From assembly GCA_038528235.1 (NCBI GenBank), contig JBCBEX010000014.1, positions 1-61,699 on the forward strand: a DNA stretch of 61,699 bases, in the 5' to 3' direction. The notes beneath the pieces were generated by a model. The model worked only from the letters and a program-made list of their open reading frames with translations. It did not search any database and was not told the DNA's origin. The position numbers and the translations under genes are program-made. This document shows, one piece after another, positions 16,688 to 25,372 of this stretch (its first letter is position 1; every line of letters starts with the position of its first letter). Origin of the DNA: JBCBEX01 sp038528235 (GTDB taxonomy: Bacteria > Bacteroidota > Rhodothermia > Rhodothermales > Rubricoccaceae).

Positions 16688-17812
16688 CTACTCCGCGACC
16701 CGGGTCGCCGGGTACGTTCCGCCGCCCATCTCCATCACGAGGCCCGTGGGCTGGTCGTCGGCATCTAGGTCGAAGGTGAGGACGCCTGCGGTGTGCTCAA
16801 GCTGCAAGCGCGTCGGCGAGAGTGGGACCATCGGGAGCAGGCCCGAGCGCCACGGCATCGAGAGGGCGAGGCCGTCCGGGGTGTCCTCGATCACGAAGAG
16901 GTCGCCGGGGCCGCGCTCGTAGCGCCCGACGAGGCGTGCGAGGTCGGCATCGGACACGTCCACTGCAGCGATATCGGTGTAGCCCGCCGGAGGATCGGGG
17001 CGGACGGGCGTCTCGCGGACCCACAGGTTGCGGAAGCGGACCGGGCTGCCGTGGTCCTGCAACTGGATCGCGCCCCTGCTGGGGTGCGGCGCGTAGGGGA
17101 GCGATTGCATCCAGATCGTCATGCCGGGCAGCATCTCGTTGTTCTGGACGAGCACGCCGTTGATGAGCACCGTCAGCCGCGCCGGTTCGAGCACCGTGCC
17201 ATCAGCGCCAAAGCGTGGGCCACGGAAGAAGAGATCGTAACTCTGCCACTCGTTCGAAGGCCGCAGCGCGTTGGCGAGGGGCGGGTATTGCCCGTAGATC
17301 GCGCCCGCCATGCCGTCGGGATAGGTCGCGTTGTTGTGGGTGTCGAGGATCTGCACCTCGTAGCGCCCGTCGAGGAGGAAGACGCCGCTGTTGCTGCGGT
17401 CCTGGCTCGTCTTTTCCGGCTCGTCCGCCGCCTGCCACTCGATGTGTAGCTGGAGGTCGCCGAACGACTGCCGCGTCTGGATCGCCCCGCTGCCGGGCAC
17501 CACCACGACGGCCCCGTCCTCCACGACCCACGGCGGGACGTTGCCGCCCGGCGACTCCCACGTCGCCCGGAACGCCTCCGTGGAGCCGCCATTCGCGGGG
17601 ATCAGGACGGTCGCATCGGCGGGCGCAGGCGTTGGCAGGCGTGAGGGGGCCGGTTCGACGCGGTCGGGTGCGGGACGCGTGGTGTCGTGCTGCCGCCAGT
17701 CGGAGGCGCGGGGGATGGCGTCGGACATCGGCACGAGGGACTCCGTGGACGAGACGGGAGGGAGGCAGGCCGCCGAGACGAGGGCGAGCAGCAGGACGAG
17801 GGAAGAGCGCAT
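16688..17812 (-). CDS. DUF1080 / 3-keto-disaccharide hydrolase-like secreted lipoprotein
   Basis: 374 residues with a signal peptide and lipobox-like ALVSAAC. The central domain (about 95-270) has the DUF1080 (3-keto-disaccharide hydrolase) signature: a jelly-roll with DLQLHIEWQ, NSGVFLLDGRYEVQILDTHN, GAIYGQYPPLANALRPSNEWQ, LTVLINGVLVQNN and the closing IQLQDHGSPVRFRNLWVRE. The GRYEVQILD and QDHG...RFRN stretches are the most conserved parts of this family. It is likely periplasmic or surface-exposed and acts on carbohydrate. About 100 C-terminal residues form an extra, unrecognised domain. It is read alone on the minus strand. Confidence 0.88.
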   Translation of the reverse strand: MRSSLVLLLALVSAACLPPVSSTESLVPMSDAIPRASDWRQHDTTRPAPDRVEPAPSRLPTPAPADATVLIPANGGSTEAFRATWESPGGNVPPWVVEDGAVVVVPGSGAIQTRQSFGDLQLHIEWQAADEPEKTSQDRSNSGVFLLDGRYEVQILDTHNNATYPDGMAGAIYGQYPPLANALRPSNEWQSYDLFFRGPRFGADGTVLEPARLTVLINGVLVQNNEMLPGMTIWMQSLPYAPHPSRGAIQLQDHGSPVRFRNLWVRETPVRPDPPAGYTDIAAVDVSDADLARLVGRYERGPGDLFVIEDTPDGLALSMPWRSGLLPMVPLSPTRLQLEHTAGVLTFDLDADDQPTGLVMEMGGGTYPATRVAE

Positions 17813-18020
17813 GACGGGAGCGTTCTGAGAGAGAGCGAGTCCCGCAAGCTACGCGGCAGCATGCGTGCCTACGCGGTGTGTCGCGGAGCCCGTGTGCTCT
17901 CCTATGCTCCCTGTCGCTCAGTGGTAGATCGATAAAGGATCACCCGCGCACCGTTCAGGTCGTTCTGCCAGGCGGAAATCCGCGTCGCGTTCGAATCGCC
18001 GAGGTCACACACCGTACGGT

Positions 18021-18785
18021 TCACGCCGTCGAGGTTCCGCGCGGCGCACTTCCCGAACGATCAGGGGAGCCGTGCCCACGTTCCTGCTCCGTGTCGCTTC
18101 GGGTGCTCCACGCGACCGCTCCCGATGTCGCGGCGAATACAGAGACCAGGCGTGCGAGCACGACCGTGGTGTAGAAGACGCCCGTCACAGCCTCGGCGAC
18201 CACGAGCGAGCGTGCGGCCCGCGTGGTCGGCAGCACATCGCCAAAGCCCAGCGTCGTGAGCGTCACGAGGCTGACGTAGAGATAATCGGCGATGTGGTGT
18301 GGGGCTGGCCCTGTCCTGGTCTCCACGCCGTCGCTGAGCGGTGGAAACGCAAAGGCTCCCGGCTGGAGAACATCGATGAAGGCGTAGGCGACCGCCCACG
18401 CCACCCCGAGAAGCAGGTAGACGCTCGCGGCTCCAGCCAACTCTTCCGAGGTGACGCGCTGAGCGGGCGCGAGGTAGAAGAGCACCGCGGCCGCCGCGTA
18501 GCCATAGAACAGCACGGCCGCCGCGAGGCCTGCATGTAGAAAGGGGGCCGGCGCGCCCGATGTCCAAGCCCAGACGGGAATGAGGTGGGCCGCCGCAAGC
18601 ACCAGAGCCGTGGCTTGATCCCGGCTGTTCTCCCGGGGAATGGCCCGAACGACGCCAAGCACGACGAGCGACATGGACACGCCGAGCCCGACTCCTCCGC
18701 TCGCATCGGCGACGAGCGGATACACGAGCAGGAGGCCGACGAGGGCCGCGAGCAAGACGGAGAAGCGGAGTCGGGTCGTGGACAT
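18021..18785 (-). CDS. Two-pore-helix K+ channel-like membrane protein
   Basis: A 254-residue membrane protein. The C-terminal third carries an Ion_trans_2 pore unit: pore helix and filter YVSLVTLTTLGFGDVLPTT (TLGFGD filter, allowed in bacterial channels), followed by an inner helix VAEAVTGVFYTTVVLARLVS. The N-terminal half has four further TM segments (LLAALVGLLLVYPLVAD, AAAVLFYGYAAAAVLFYLA and others). No RCK/TrkA ligand domain follows; the tail is short and hydrophilic. It probably conducts K+ passively. It is the last gene of the long minus-strand operon, 37 bp after a lipoprotein gene. Confidence 0.82.
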   Translation of the reverse strand: MSTTRLRFSVLLAALVGLLLVYPLVADASGGVGLGVSMSLVVLGVVRAIPRENSRDQATALVLAAAHLIPVWAWTSGAPAPFLHAGLAAAVLFYGYAAAAVLFYLAPAQRVTSEELAGAASVYLLLGVAWAVAYAFIDVLQPGAFAFPPLSDGVETRTGPAPHHIADYLYVSLVTLTTLGFGDVLPTTRAARSLVVAEAVTGVFYTTVVLARLVSVFAATSGAVAWSTRSDTEQERGHGSPDRSGSAPRGTSTA

Positions 18786-18822
18786 GGCAGCGAGGTCCGA
18801 CCGGACTTGTGGGAGGCTTTGT

Positions 18823-19707
18823 TTAGTTCACCACCCCTACGGTGGTCGCTGGATTGAGGTCGCCACGTGGATCGACGAGCACGCCCGCCTGCGCGCTGAC
18901 CTCGCGCACGTCCGCTGCGGTGTCGAGGCACAGGTGCTCGTAGTTGTCGTTGTCGTCCAGGTCGCCGAGGGCGGTGGGCGTGACCTCGCCGTCGGCGGTC
19001 CGGACGCGGTACATCGTACGGTGGGCGTCTTCCGCGACCCCGTCGCTCAACTGGACGCCGCCTGCCCAGGTCACCTGGACGATCTGCCGCGTCGAGGCCG
19101 GGCAGTCGCTCGCGATGGTGCCCGCGGCGTAAGCAATCGCCAGTACGAGCGTAGGGCCCGCCTCCAGCGGGGTAACCTCGACTGTGAGGCCGCGCCCCTG
19201 CCCGTCGGCCTCCAACGGAAGGTCGCCTACCACCTCGACACGGACGGGCGGATCCTCCACCGTGCCGAGGTCGCCGATGAGCAGCACTGTATGGCTCTCC
19301 GAGACGGCGTCGGCCGGGCGCACCGTGGCACATCTCGGTGTCTTGCGGGCACCCGACTCGGTGACCACCGCGAAGTCGTCGGCGTCTACGGACAGCACCC
19401 GGCGCGAGAAGGTGACGGGCATACCGTCGCTGCCGGGAGCGGCCCGGCAGAGGATCCGGGTGCCGCGTGGCAAGGCATCGTCGAGGCCAAAGAAGGCGTT
19501 GAGGAGCCGGGGCGGCTCTTGGTCGAGCGCGGTGGCCGGAGGGATGATCGGCGCGGACGCTCCGCAGCCGCTCAGCAGCCCCCATGCGACAAGCAGGCAG
19601 ACGAGGGCGATTCCCGCCCGTGAGGGGCCAAAATCGGAGCGGGGAGGCGCTGGGGCGTGGAGCATGAGACCGTAACCGGAAGGCAACAGGGACGGGGGCT
19701 GCCGCAT
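18823..19707 (-). CDS. Predicted lipoprotein, unknown function
   Basis: 294 residues (an internal ATG at residue 15 is an alternative start). The signal peptide ends in lipobox GLLSGCG. The mature protein has several beta-rich stretches and four or more cysteines (RILCRAAPG, KTPRCATV, SDCPASTRQ, YEHLCLDT) that could form disulfides. It starts 1 bp after the stop of the upstream lipoprotein gene, so the two are translationally coupled. No family was recognised. Its place between an RND efflux operon and a channel gene suggests an envelope role. Confidence 0.7.
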   Translation of the reverse strand: MRQPPSLLPSGYGLMLHAPAPPRSDFGPSRAGIALVCLLVAWGLLSGCGASAPIIPPATALDQEPPRLLNAFFGLDDALPRGTRILCRAAPGSDGMPVTFSRRVLSVDADDFAVVTESGARKTPRCATVRPADAVSESHTVLLIGDLGTVEDPPVRVEVVGDLPLEADGQGRGLTVEVTPLEAGPTLVLAIAYAAGTIASDCPASTRQIVQVTWAGGVQLSDGVAEDAHRTMYRVRTADGEVTPTALGDLDDNDNYEHLCLDTAADVREVSAQAGVLVDPRGDLNPATTVGVVN

Positions 19708-19708
19708 G

Positions 19709-20365
19709 TTAGCGGCGCTGGTAGGTGTTCCGCAGGTCGTCCACGACGACGACCGCCTCGCCGTCCGCCACCAGGTCGAGGTCCTCGTCGAGCACGCGCG
19801 CCGAGAACTGCCACCCCGACGGCAGGTCGAGCCGCGTTGCCAGCGCTGCGAGTTCGTCCTCCTGAAGCGTCGGGTCGATGATCTGCGAGAAGGACTGCAT
19901 CACGTAGACGCGCCCGTCGGGGTCGGTCAGCTCGTAGATCTCGTTCCCGCTCTTGAACTCCCAGACGTTCGTGCGCAGCACCGTCGATGGGGCGTAGGGA
20001 TCGGGCTCCTCCGCGCTGAGGGTGGCCAGCCTCCGCATCTCGATGGTGCCGTACATCCGGGTGTCGCCCTCGGGCATCGCGACGCCGCTCGCGCCGTTGA
20101 TGACGAAGTAGCGCGGGCCGTTCATGATGATCTCGTCCGCGTCGTGCGCCGTACGGAGGGCCTCAGGGTCGAGCGCCGCCCAGGCTTCGGCGGGGCAGCG
20201 GTTGAGGCCCTGCGTTCCCCACACCTCCGAGGTGCCGTCGTAGACCAACAGGATCTCGCAGTAGCGGTAGCCGCGGGCATCGCGTAGCGCAGCGCAGCCC
20301 GACGAGGCCAGGAGCAGGACGAAGAGGGCGAGGAGCGCGACGGGGCGCGTGTGGTTGAGCGACAT
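19709..20365 (-). CDS. Predicted lipoprotein, unknown function
   Basis: 218 residues with a clear lipoprotein signal (LLALFVLLLASSGCAAL, Cys at about 24). The mature domain contains YRYCEILLVYDGTSEVWGTQ and GLNRCPAEAWAAL (a likely disulfide), IIMNGPRYFVINGASG and RVYVMQSFSQIID. The composition is that of a small alpha/beta periplasmic protein. It lies 36 bp after the OM-protein gene and 1 bp before the next lipoprotein gene, within the efflux operon. No family was recognised. Confidence 0.7.
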   Translation of the reverse strand: MSLNHTRPVALLALFVLLLASSGCAALRDARGYRYCEILLVYDGTSEVWGTQGLNRCPAEAWAALDPEALRTAHDADEIIMNGPRYFVINGASGVAMPEGDTRMYGTIEMRRLATLSAEEPDPYAPSTVLRTNVWEFKSGNEIYELTDPDGRVYVMQSFSQIIDPTLQEDELAALATRLDLPSGWQFSARVLDEDLDLVADGEAVVVVDDLRNTYQRR

Positions 20366-20401
20366 GTGAGGAAAGGGATCAGGGACATAAGAAGCGAGAG
20401 G

Positions 20402-21001
20402 CTAGCGGAACTCCAGCACGAGGTTGCCCACCGTCTCGACGAGCAGCGCGGCGACTAGAATCCGCGCGAACCCGCCCACCTCGACCGAGCCCGTCTCCCA
20501 GTACGACTGCGCGACCGCCGACACCATGGCGCCGCCCGCGAGAGGGAGGTTGGGCATCCAGCCGTCGTCGGTGCGGACGGTCACGCTGCCCAGGAAGGCA
20601 TGGCCGAGGCGGGCTCCGAAGCGGCCCTCGCCGCGGGGTCTGTAGCGGAGATCGACGCCGAGGAGCGCAGCCAGGCCGTGCTCGGTGCCGGTATAGACGA
20701 GCGCCCCGCCTGCGTTGGACGCGAGGCGCGCCGCGAAGCCCGCCGCGTCCTGGTCCCACGAGTCGGGCTCTTCGTTGAGGTGCGCCACGGTGCTGGTGAC
20801 GAGGGCGCGTACGAAGAACCTCGGCGAGACGAGGTCGCCCCCGAGGTCCCGCCAGCGCTCGGCGCCACTCGGCATCGGAGTAGACCGGACCGTCTGGGTG
20901 CTGTCTGAAGAGACGTCCTCAACGGGCTGCGCACGCACGGCACCGACAGCGAGCAGCAGGCATCCAACGAGATAGAGGGATCGGCGAGGGGAGGCGATCA
21001 T
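20402..21001 (-). CDS. Exported protein of unknown function (membrane or OM associated)
   Basis: The start was set at the ATG at 21001, which overlaps the RND pump stop codon as TGATG and opens a signal peptide (SLYLVGCLLLAVGAVRAQP). The frame itself extends upstream inside the pump gene. The product is 199 residues. Gly/Ala-rich amphipathic stretches (GGALVYTGTEHGLAALLG, RFGARLGHAFLGSVTVRT, LAGGAMVSAVAQSYW) could be membrane-spanning. Translational coupling indicates a role connected to the pump. No known family. Confidence 0.65.
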   Translation of the reverse strand: MIASPRRSLYLVGCLLLAVGAVRAQPVEDVSSDSTQTVRSTPMPSGAERWRDLGGDLVSPRFFVRALVTSTVAHLNEEPDSWDQDAAGFAARLASNAGGALVYTGTEHGLAALLGVDLRYRPRGEGRFGARLGHAFLGSVTVRTDDGWMPNLPLAGGAMVSAVAQSYWETGSVEVGGFARILVAALLVETVGNLVLEFR

Positions 21002-24000
21002 CACGGGGCTGGGGAAAGCGTGGGGTCGGTGGCGTCGGCGACCTTCACCCGGAAGAGCAGCGCGTAGAGCGCGGGTACCACGCCGAGCGTGAGCACCGTC
21101 GCGAAGAGCAGCCCGAACAGAATGGCGACGGCCATCGACTCGAAGAGCGGTCCGCCGCCGAGCCACAGCGGGAGCAGGCCCCCCGCCGTCGTCGCCGTGG
21201 TGAGGAGGATGGGGCGAAGCCGCCGCTGCGCCGACTCCACGATGGCGCGAGCCGGGGGGTGGCCGTGCTCGTCGATCTCGATCTGGATGCGGTCGAGGAG
21301 CACGATGGCGTTGTTGATCACGATGCCCGCCAGCGCGATCACCCCGAGGAGCGCCATGAAGCCGAACGACTTGCCCGTCACGAGCAGCCCGAAGACGACG
21401 CCCACCATCGACAGCGGGATCGTGAGCAGGATGATGGCCGGCTTGCGGACCGAGTTGAACTGCCAGACCAGCAGCAGCACGATGACGAGGGCGGCGATGG
21501 GCAGCTTCTCCTGGATCGAGGCGTTCGCGTCCGACGACCCCTCGATGTCACCGCCGAGTTCGTAGCTGTAGCCGAGTGGCCAGGTGCCCTGCTGCGCGTC
21601 GAGCCAAGGAACCAACTCGTCGGCCACGTCGAACGCCGTCACGCCAGCCGCGTCGTCGAGTCCGGAGCGAACGGTCACGGCGAGCAGGCGGTCTCGGCGG
21701 AGCACCTGCGACGGCTCGAAGGCGAGTTCGATGTTGGCGACCTGTCCGAGCGGGACGTTGCGGCCCGTGGCCTGGGCGTAGACGTTTACCGCGTCGAGGC
21801 TGCCGATGCCGTTGCGGTCCGACGGGGCCGAGCGCAGCGTGACCGGCAGGATCGCGTCGCCCTCGCGGAACTGGGTCGCCTCGATGCCCGAGAGCGCTGT
21901 CTGGAGCGAGACGGCGATGTCCTGGTTCGAGACGCCCGCGCGCCGCGCTCGGGGCTCGTCGATCTCGACGCGGAGCTTCTTCGTGAACGCGCCCCAGTCG
22001 TCGCTGATGCCCGCGGTGCCGTCGATGGCGGCGAGGCGCGCCTTGACCTGGTCCACGATGCCGAAGAGCGCGTCCGCGTCGTCGCCGTAGAGGCGCACCT
22101 CGACGGGGTTGGCCGTGGCCGGGCCCGACGAGAGCCTCCGGATGGTCGCGTCCACGGAGGGATACGTCGCCTCGATGTGCGAGCGCAGCCGCTCGATGAT
22201 GCTCGCCTGGACCTCGTAGCTCGTCGTGTTGGCGATGAGCGCCGCGTAGTTGGTGCGCCCCTGCTCGGGCTTGTAGCCGAGGTTGAACCGGGGGGCGCCC
22301 GTCCCGACGAAGAAGGCCCAGTTGGCGAGCCCCTCCGCGTCGCCCTCGGCCCGCAGCTCGGCGTCCATGAACGCTTCGAGGTCCATCACGATGGCCTCCG
22401 TCCGCTCGAACGACGTGCCGTAGGGGAGGTTAAGTTCGCCGGTGAAGAGGACCTCGCGCTTCTCGGGGAAGAACGACTGGTCCACGAAGCCAAGGCCCCA
22501 AAGCGCGAGCACCAGCAACCCGTAGGCGCCCACCACCGTCCAGAAGGGACGCCTCAGCAGCCGGGCCAGCACGCCTCGGTAGCGGCGGTAGAACGGCGAA
22601 TCGAACTCAGGCTCCCCAGTGTGGGTGTCTTCGATGGCAGCATGTTCGAGAGCGGGGCCGGGGCGTCGCTTCGCGCGCAGAAACAGCAGGCACAGCAGCG
22701 GGATCATCGTGATGGCCAGCAGCCACGACGCCAGGAGCGTGATCGTGATGACCTCGGCGAGGGGCGCGGTGTACTCCCCCACGTTCGACTCCGCGAGGTA
22801 GATCGGCAGGAAGGCCGCGGCCGTCGTGAGCGAGGACACCAGGAGCGGAATGCGTAGCTCCTGCGCGGCGCTGAGCGCGGCGTCGCGCGCGGTCCTGCCC
22901 TGCTCCATGCCCACGAGCGTCGCCTCGCTCATCACGATCGCGTTGTCCACCAGCAGCCCGAGGGCGATGATGAGCGCCGCGAGCGAGATCTGGTCGATCC
23001 CGATCTCGAAGACGCCCATCATCATCGTCGTCGCCACCATCGCCATGGGGATCAGCGAGGCGACGACGAGCCCGGTGCGCAGCCCCAGGAACAGCAGCAT
23101 CGCCAGCATGACGATGACCACCGCCTGCACCACCGACGACGTGAAGTCGCCCACCGCCCGCTCGACGACCTCCGGCTGGAAGCTGAGCAGCCCAAACGCG
23201 ACGCCGATGGGAAAGCGCGACTCCAGGCGGCGGACGGTTGCCAGCACCTCGTCGCCCAGCCCGATGATGTCGCCGCCCTCGCGCATGGAGATAGCCAGCA
23301 CGAGGCCCTGCTCGCCGGTTGCCCGGATGGCCTCGGTGCGCGGGTTGGCATAGCCGCGCTCGACCTCGGCGAGGTCGCCCAGGAAGACGACCTGGCCGGT
23401 CCCGGGCAGCGTCACGACCGTGCGCCGGATCGCCTCGACGGTCTCGTAGGCCCCCGACGGCTCCAGCACGATCCGCTCCACGTCGGTCTCGACGGCGCCG
23501 CCCGGGATGACGATGTTGCTCGTCTGGAGGATGCTCTGCAGTTGGCTCGTGGAGAGGCCCACTTCGGCGAGGCGCGCGTTGTCGTACTCCACGAAGACGT
23601 GCTCGGGCTGCGCGCCGAGGATCTCGACCTTCGCCACGTCCTCGATGCGCAGCAGCTCGCGGCGGGCCTGGTCGGCCATGTCCTCCAACTCGCGGTAGGA
23701 GAACCCCTCCGCCGTGAGCGTGAGGAGCGTCCCAAACACGTCGCCGAACTCGTCGTCCACCTCGGGCACGACGCCGTCGGGGAGGTCTGGCTGCGCGCTC
23801 TCGACCTTGCGGCGGAGCCGGTCGAAGAGCGGCTGTAGCTCGCGGACATCGTCTTTGAAGGCGACCTGGATGATGGAGACGTTGGTGCGCGACTGGCTCG
23901 TGATGTTGTCGACTTCGGGGATCTCCTGGATGCGCGCCTCCAGCTTGTCCGTCACGAGGGCTTCGACCCGCGCGGGGCTGGCCCCGGGGAACGTCGTGAT

Positions 24001-24141
24001 GACCGTCGCCACCCGGATGGTGAAGCCGGGGTCTTCGGCCCGCGGGAGTGCGAGGTAGGCCTGGTAGCCAGAGACGAGCAGGATGACGAGCGCCACAGCT
24101 GTGACGACTCGGTTCTCGATGGCGTAGCGTGTGATGTCCAT
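21001..24141 (-). CDS. RND efflux pump inner-membrane subunit (AcrB/CzcA superfamily)
   Basis: 1046 residues, the usual HAE-RND length. It begins MDITRYAIENRVVTAVALVI (TM1) followed by the typical porter start GYQAYLALPRAEDPGF and TTFPGASPARVEALVTDKLE. Proton-relay helix TM4 contains LGLLVDNAIVMSEATL, the conserved RND D-motif region, and TM10-12 include LGVIALAGIVINNAIVLLD and TATTAGGLLPLWLGGGPLFE. Two periplasmic porter/docking lobes are present. It exports small hydrophobic compounds or drugs from the periplasm through the TolC-type channel. The LVDN residues and the lack of a CzcA-type DFG stretch favour HAE-type over heavy-metal. The adaptor lies 50 bp upstream in the same operon. Confidence 0.95.
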   Translation of the reverse strand: MDITRYAIENRVVTAVALVILLVSGYQAYLALPRAEDPGFTIRVATVITTFPGASPARVEALVTDKLEARIQEIPEVDNITSQSRTNVSIIQVAFKDDVRELQPLFDRLRRKVESAQPDLPDGVVPEVDDEFGDVFGTLLTLTAEGFSYRELEDMADQARRELLRIEDVAKVEILGAQPEHVFVEYDNARLAEVGLSTSQLQSILQTSNIVIPGGAVETDVERIVLEPSGAYETVEAIRRTVVTLPGTGQVVFLGDLAEVERGYANPRTEAIRATGEQGLVLAISMREGGDIIGLGDEVLATVRRLESRFPIGVAFGLLSFQPEVVERAVGDFTSSVVQAVVIVMLAMLLFLGLRTGLVVASLIPMAMVATTMMMGVFEIGIDQISLAALIIALGLLVDNAIVMSEATLVGMEQGRTARDAALSAAQELRIPLLVSSLTTAAAFLPIYLAESNVGEYTAPLAEVITITLLASWLLAITMIPLLCLLFLRAKRRPGPALEHAAIEDTHTGEPEFDSPFYRRYRGVLARLLRRPFWTVVGAYGLLVLALWGLGFVDQSFFPEKREVLFTGELNLPYGTSFERTEAIVMDLEAFMDAELRAEGDAEGLANWAFFVGTGAPRFNLGYKPEQGRTNYAALIANTTSYEVQASIIERLRSHIEATYPSVDATIRRLSSGPATANPVEVRLYGDDADALFGIVDQVKARLAAIDGTAGISDDWGAFTKKLRVEIDEPRARRAGVSNQDIAVSLQTALSGIEATQFREGDAILPVTLRSAPSDRNGIGSLDAVNVYAQATGRNVPLGQVANIELAFEPSQVLRRDRLLAVTVRSGLDDAAGVTAFDVADELVPWLDAQQGTWPLGYSYELGGDIEGSSDANASIQEKLPIAALVIVLLLVWQFNSVRKPAIILLTIPLSMVGVVFGLLVTGKSFGFMALLGVIALAGIVINNAIVLLDRIQIEIDEHGHPPARAIVESAQRRLRPILLTTATTAGGLLPLWLGGGPLFESMAVAILFGLLFATVLTLGVVPALYALLFRVKVADATDPTLSPAP

Positions 24142-24191
24142 GACGGCGTGCAGGGGCGGTTCGCCCCGGGGAGTTGGGTCGGGTGGTAGGC

Positions 24192-25346
24192 TCAGTCCGC
24201 GCGAGAGGAGGGCGACGCGGCTGCGTCGAGGAGCGCCACGCGTTGGCTGTCAGCGAGCGCGCTGAGGCCCGCCGTCACCACCCGGTCGCCGTCCTCGACG
24301 CCGGAGGTGATCGTGATGCCGTCGTCGGTCAGGCCGCCGAGGTCGACCTGCCGGCGTAGCGCGAGTGCCTCGCCATCGCCCTGCGGTGCCAGCACGAAGA
24401 CGTAGCGCCCCGCGCGGTCCTCGCCGACGGCCTCCGCGGGCACGACCACGCCTCCAGAGGAGGTAGTGCCGCCGCCGAGGCGCAGGGTGACATCGGCAGC
24501 CATGCCGGGGCGGACCTCGTCGGCGTCGCCCGCGAGGCGCACCGTCACGGGAAACGTCGTCGTGCTGGCCGTGGACGCGATGCCGACCTCGGCGACGGTC
24601 GCCGCGTGGGTCTGCCCGCCGAGCGACCCGAACCGCACCTCGGCGGGCGCGCCGGTACGGATCCGACCGATCAGCCCCTCGGGCACGGCCACCTCCACGT
24701 CGAGCGGCCCGCCACCGCTCACGACGAATGCGGGCCGCCCCGGTCCGACCTGCTCGCCTACCGCCACCAACACGTCGGCGACGGCGCCGGTGAGCGGAGC
24801 GGTCAGGCGGGTGTAGCCCACCTGGCGGGCAGCGGCCTGTTGCTGCGCGTCGGCGGAGCGGACGTTCGCCTGCGCGGACTCGTACTGCGCCCGCGCCGCG
24901 TCGAGGTCGCTCTGCGAGGCGCCCTGGTCGGCGTAGAGTTGCAGCGTGCGCTCGTAGGTCGCCTCGGCGTTGCGGAGCTGGGCGGTCGCCTGCGCCTGCG
25001 CCGCCTCGGCCTGCCGCTGCTGGATCACGTAGTCGCTCGCGTCAACGCGGGCCAGCACGGTACCCCGCGCGACGCGCTCGCCGACTCGGGCGTTGACGGC
25101 CTCCACGACGCCGCCTACCCGGAAGCTCACCTGCGCCTCGGAGCCTGCCTGCGCCACGCCTGCGAACGTCCGCGTCTGCGCGTCGCCGGACGCGCGAGCC
25201 AGCTCGTAGCGCACGGGGCGGAGCGGCTCTAGCGGCGGGGCCTCGTCGGCACCGCACCCGGAGAGCCCGGCGAGGCCTGTCGTGCAGGCGACCAGGAGCC
25301 ATACGCGGCGGTGGAGCCAGCGACGGAATGGGGATACGTCCATCAT
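24192..25346 (-). CDS. RND periplasmic adaptor (membrane fusion protein)
   Basis: A 384-residue lipoprotein (GLAGLSGCGADE). Domains in order: a barrel-sandwich half (VSFRVGGVVEAVNARVGERV, the lipoyl motif), an alpha hairpin of heptads (YVIQQRQAEAAQAQATAQLR to AQYESAQANVRSADAQQQAA), the second lipoyl half (LTAPLTGAVADVLVAVGEQV), a beta-barrel and a membrane-proximal domain (VPAEAVGEDRAGRYVFVLA, GLTDDGITITSGVEDGDRVV). It is of HlyD/AcrA type, linking pump and outer-membrane channel. It lies between the TolC fusion gene (26 bp upstream) and the pump. Confidence 0.95.
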   Translation of the reverse strand: MMDVSPFRRWLHRRVWLLVACTTGLAGLSGCGADEAPPLEPLRPVRYELARASGDAQTRTFAGVAQAGSEAQVSFRVGGVVEAVNARVGERVARGTVLARVDASDYVIQQRQAEAAQAQATAQLRNAEATYERTLQLYADQGASQSDLDAARAQYESAQANVRSADAQQQAAARQVGYTRLTAPLTGAVADVLVAVGEQVGPGRPAFVVSGGGPLDVEVAVPEGLIGRIRTGAPAEVRFGSLGGQTHAATVAEVGIASTASTTTFPVTVRLAGDADEVRPGMAADVTLRLGGGTTSSGGVVVPAEAVGEDRAGRYVFVLAPQGDGEALALRRQVDLGGLTDDGITITSGVEDGDRVVTAGLSALADSQRVALLDAAASPSSRAD

Positions 25347-25372
25347 GGGTGGGGAGCGTCGGGTGGGGACAG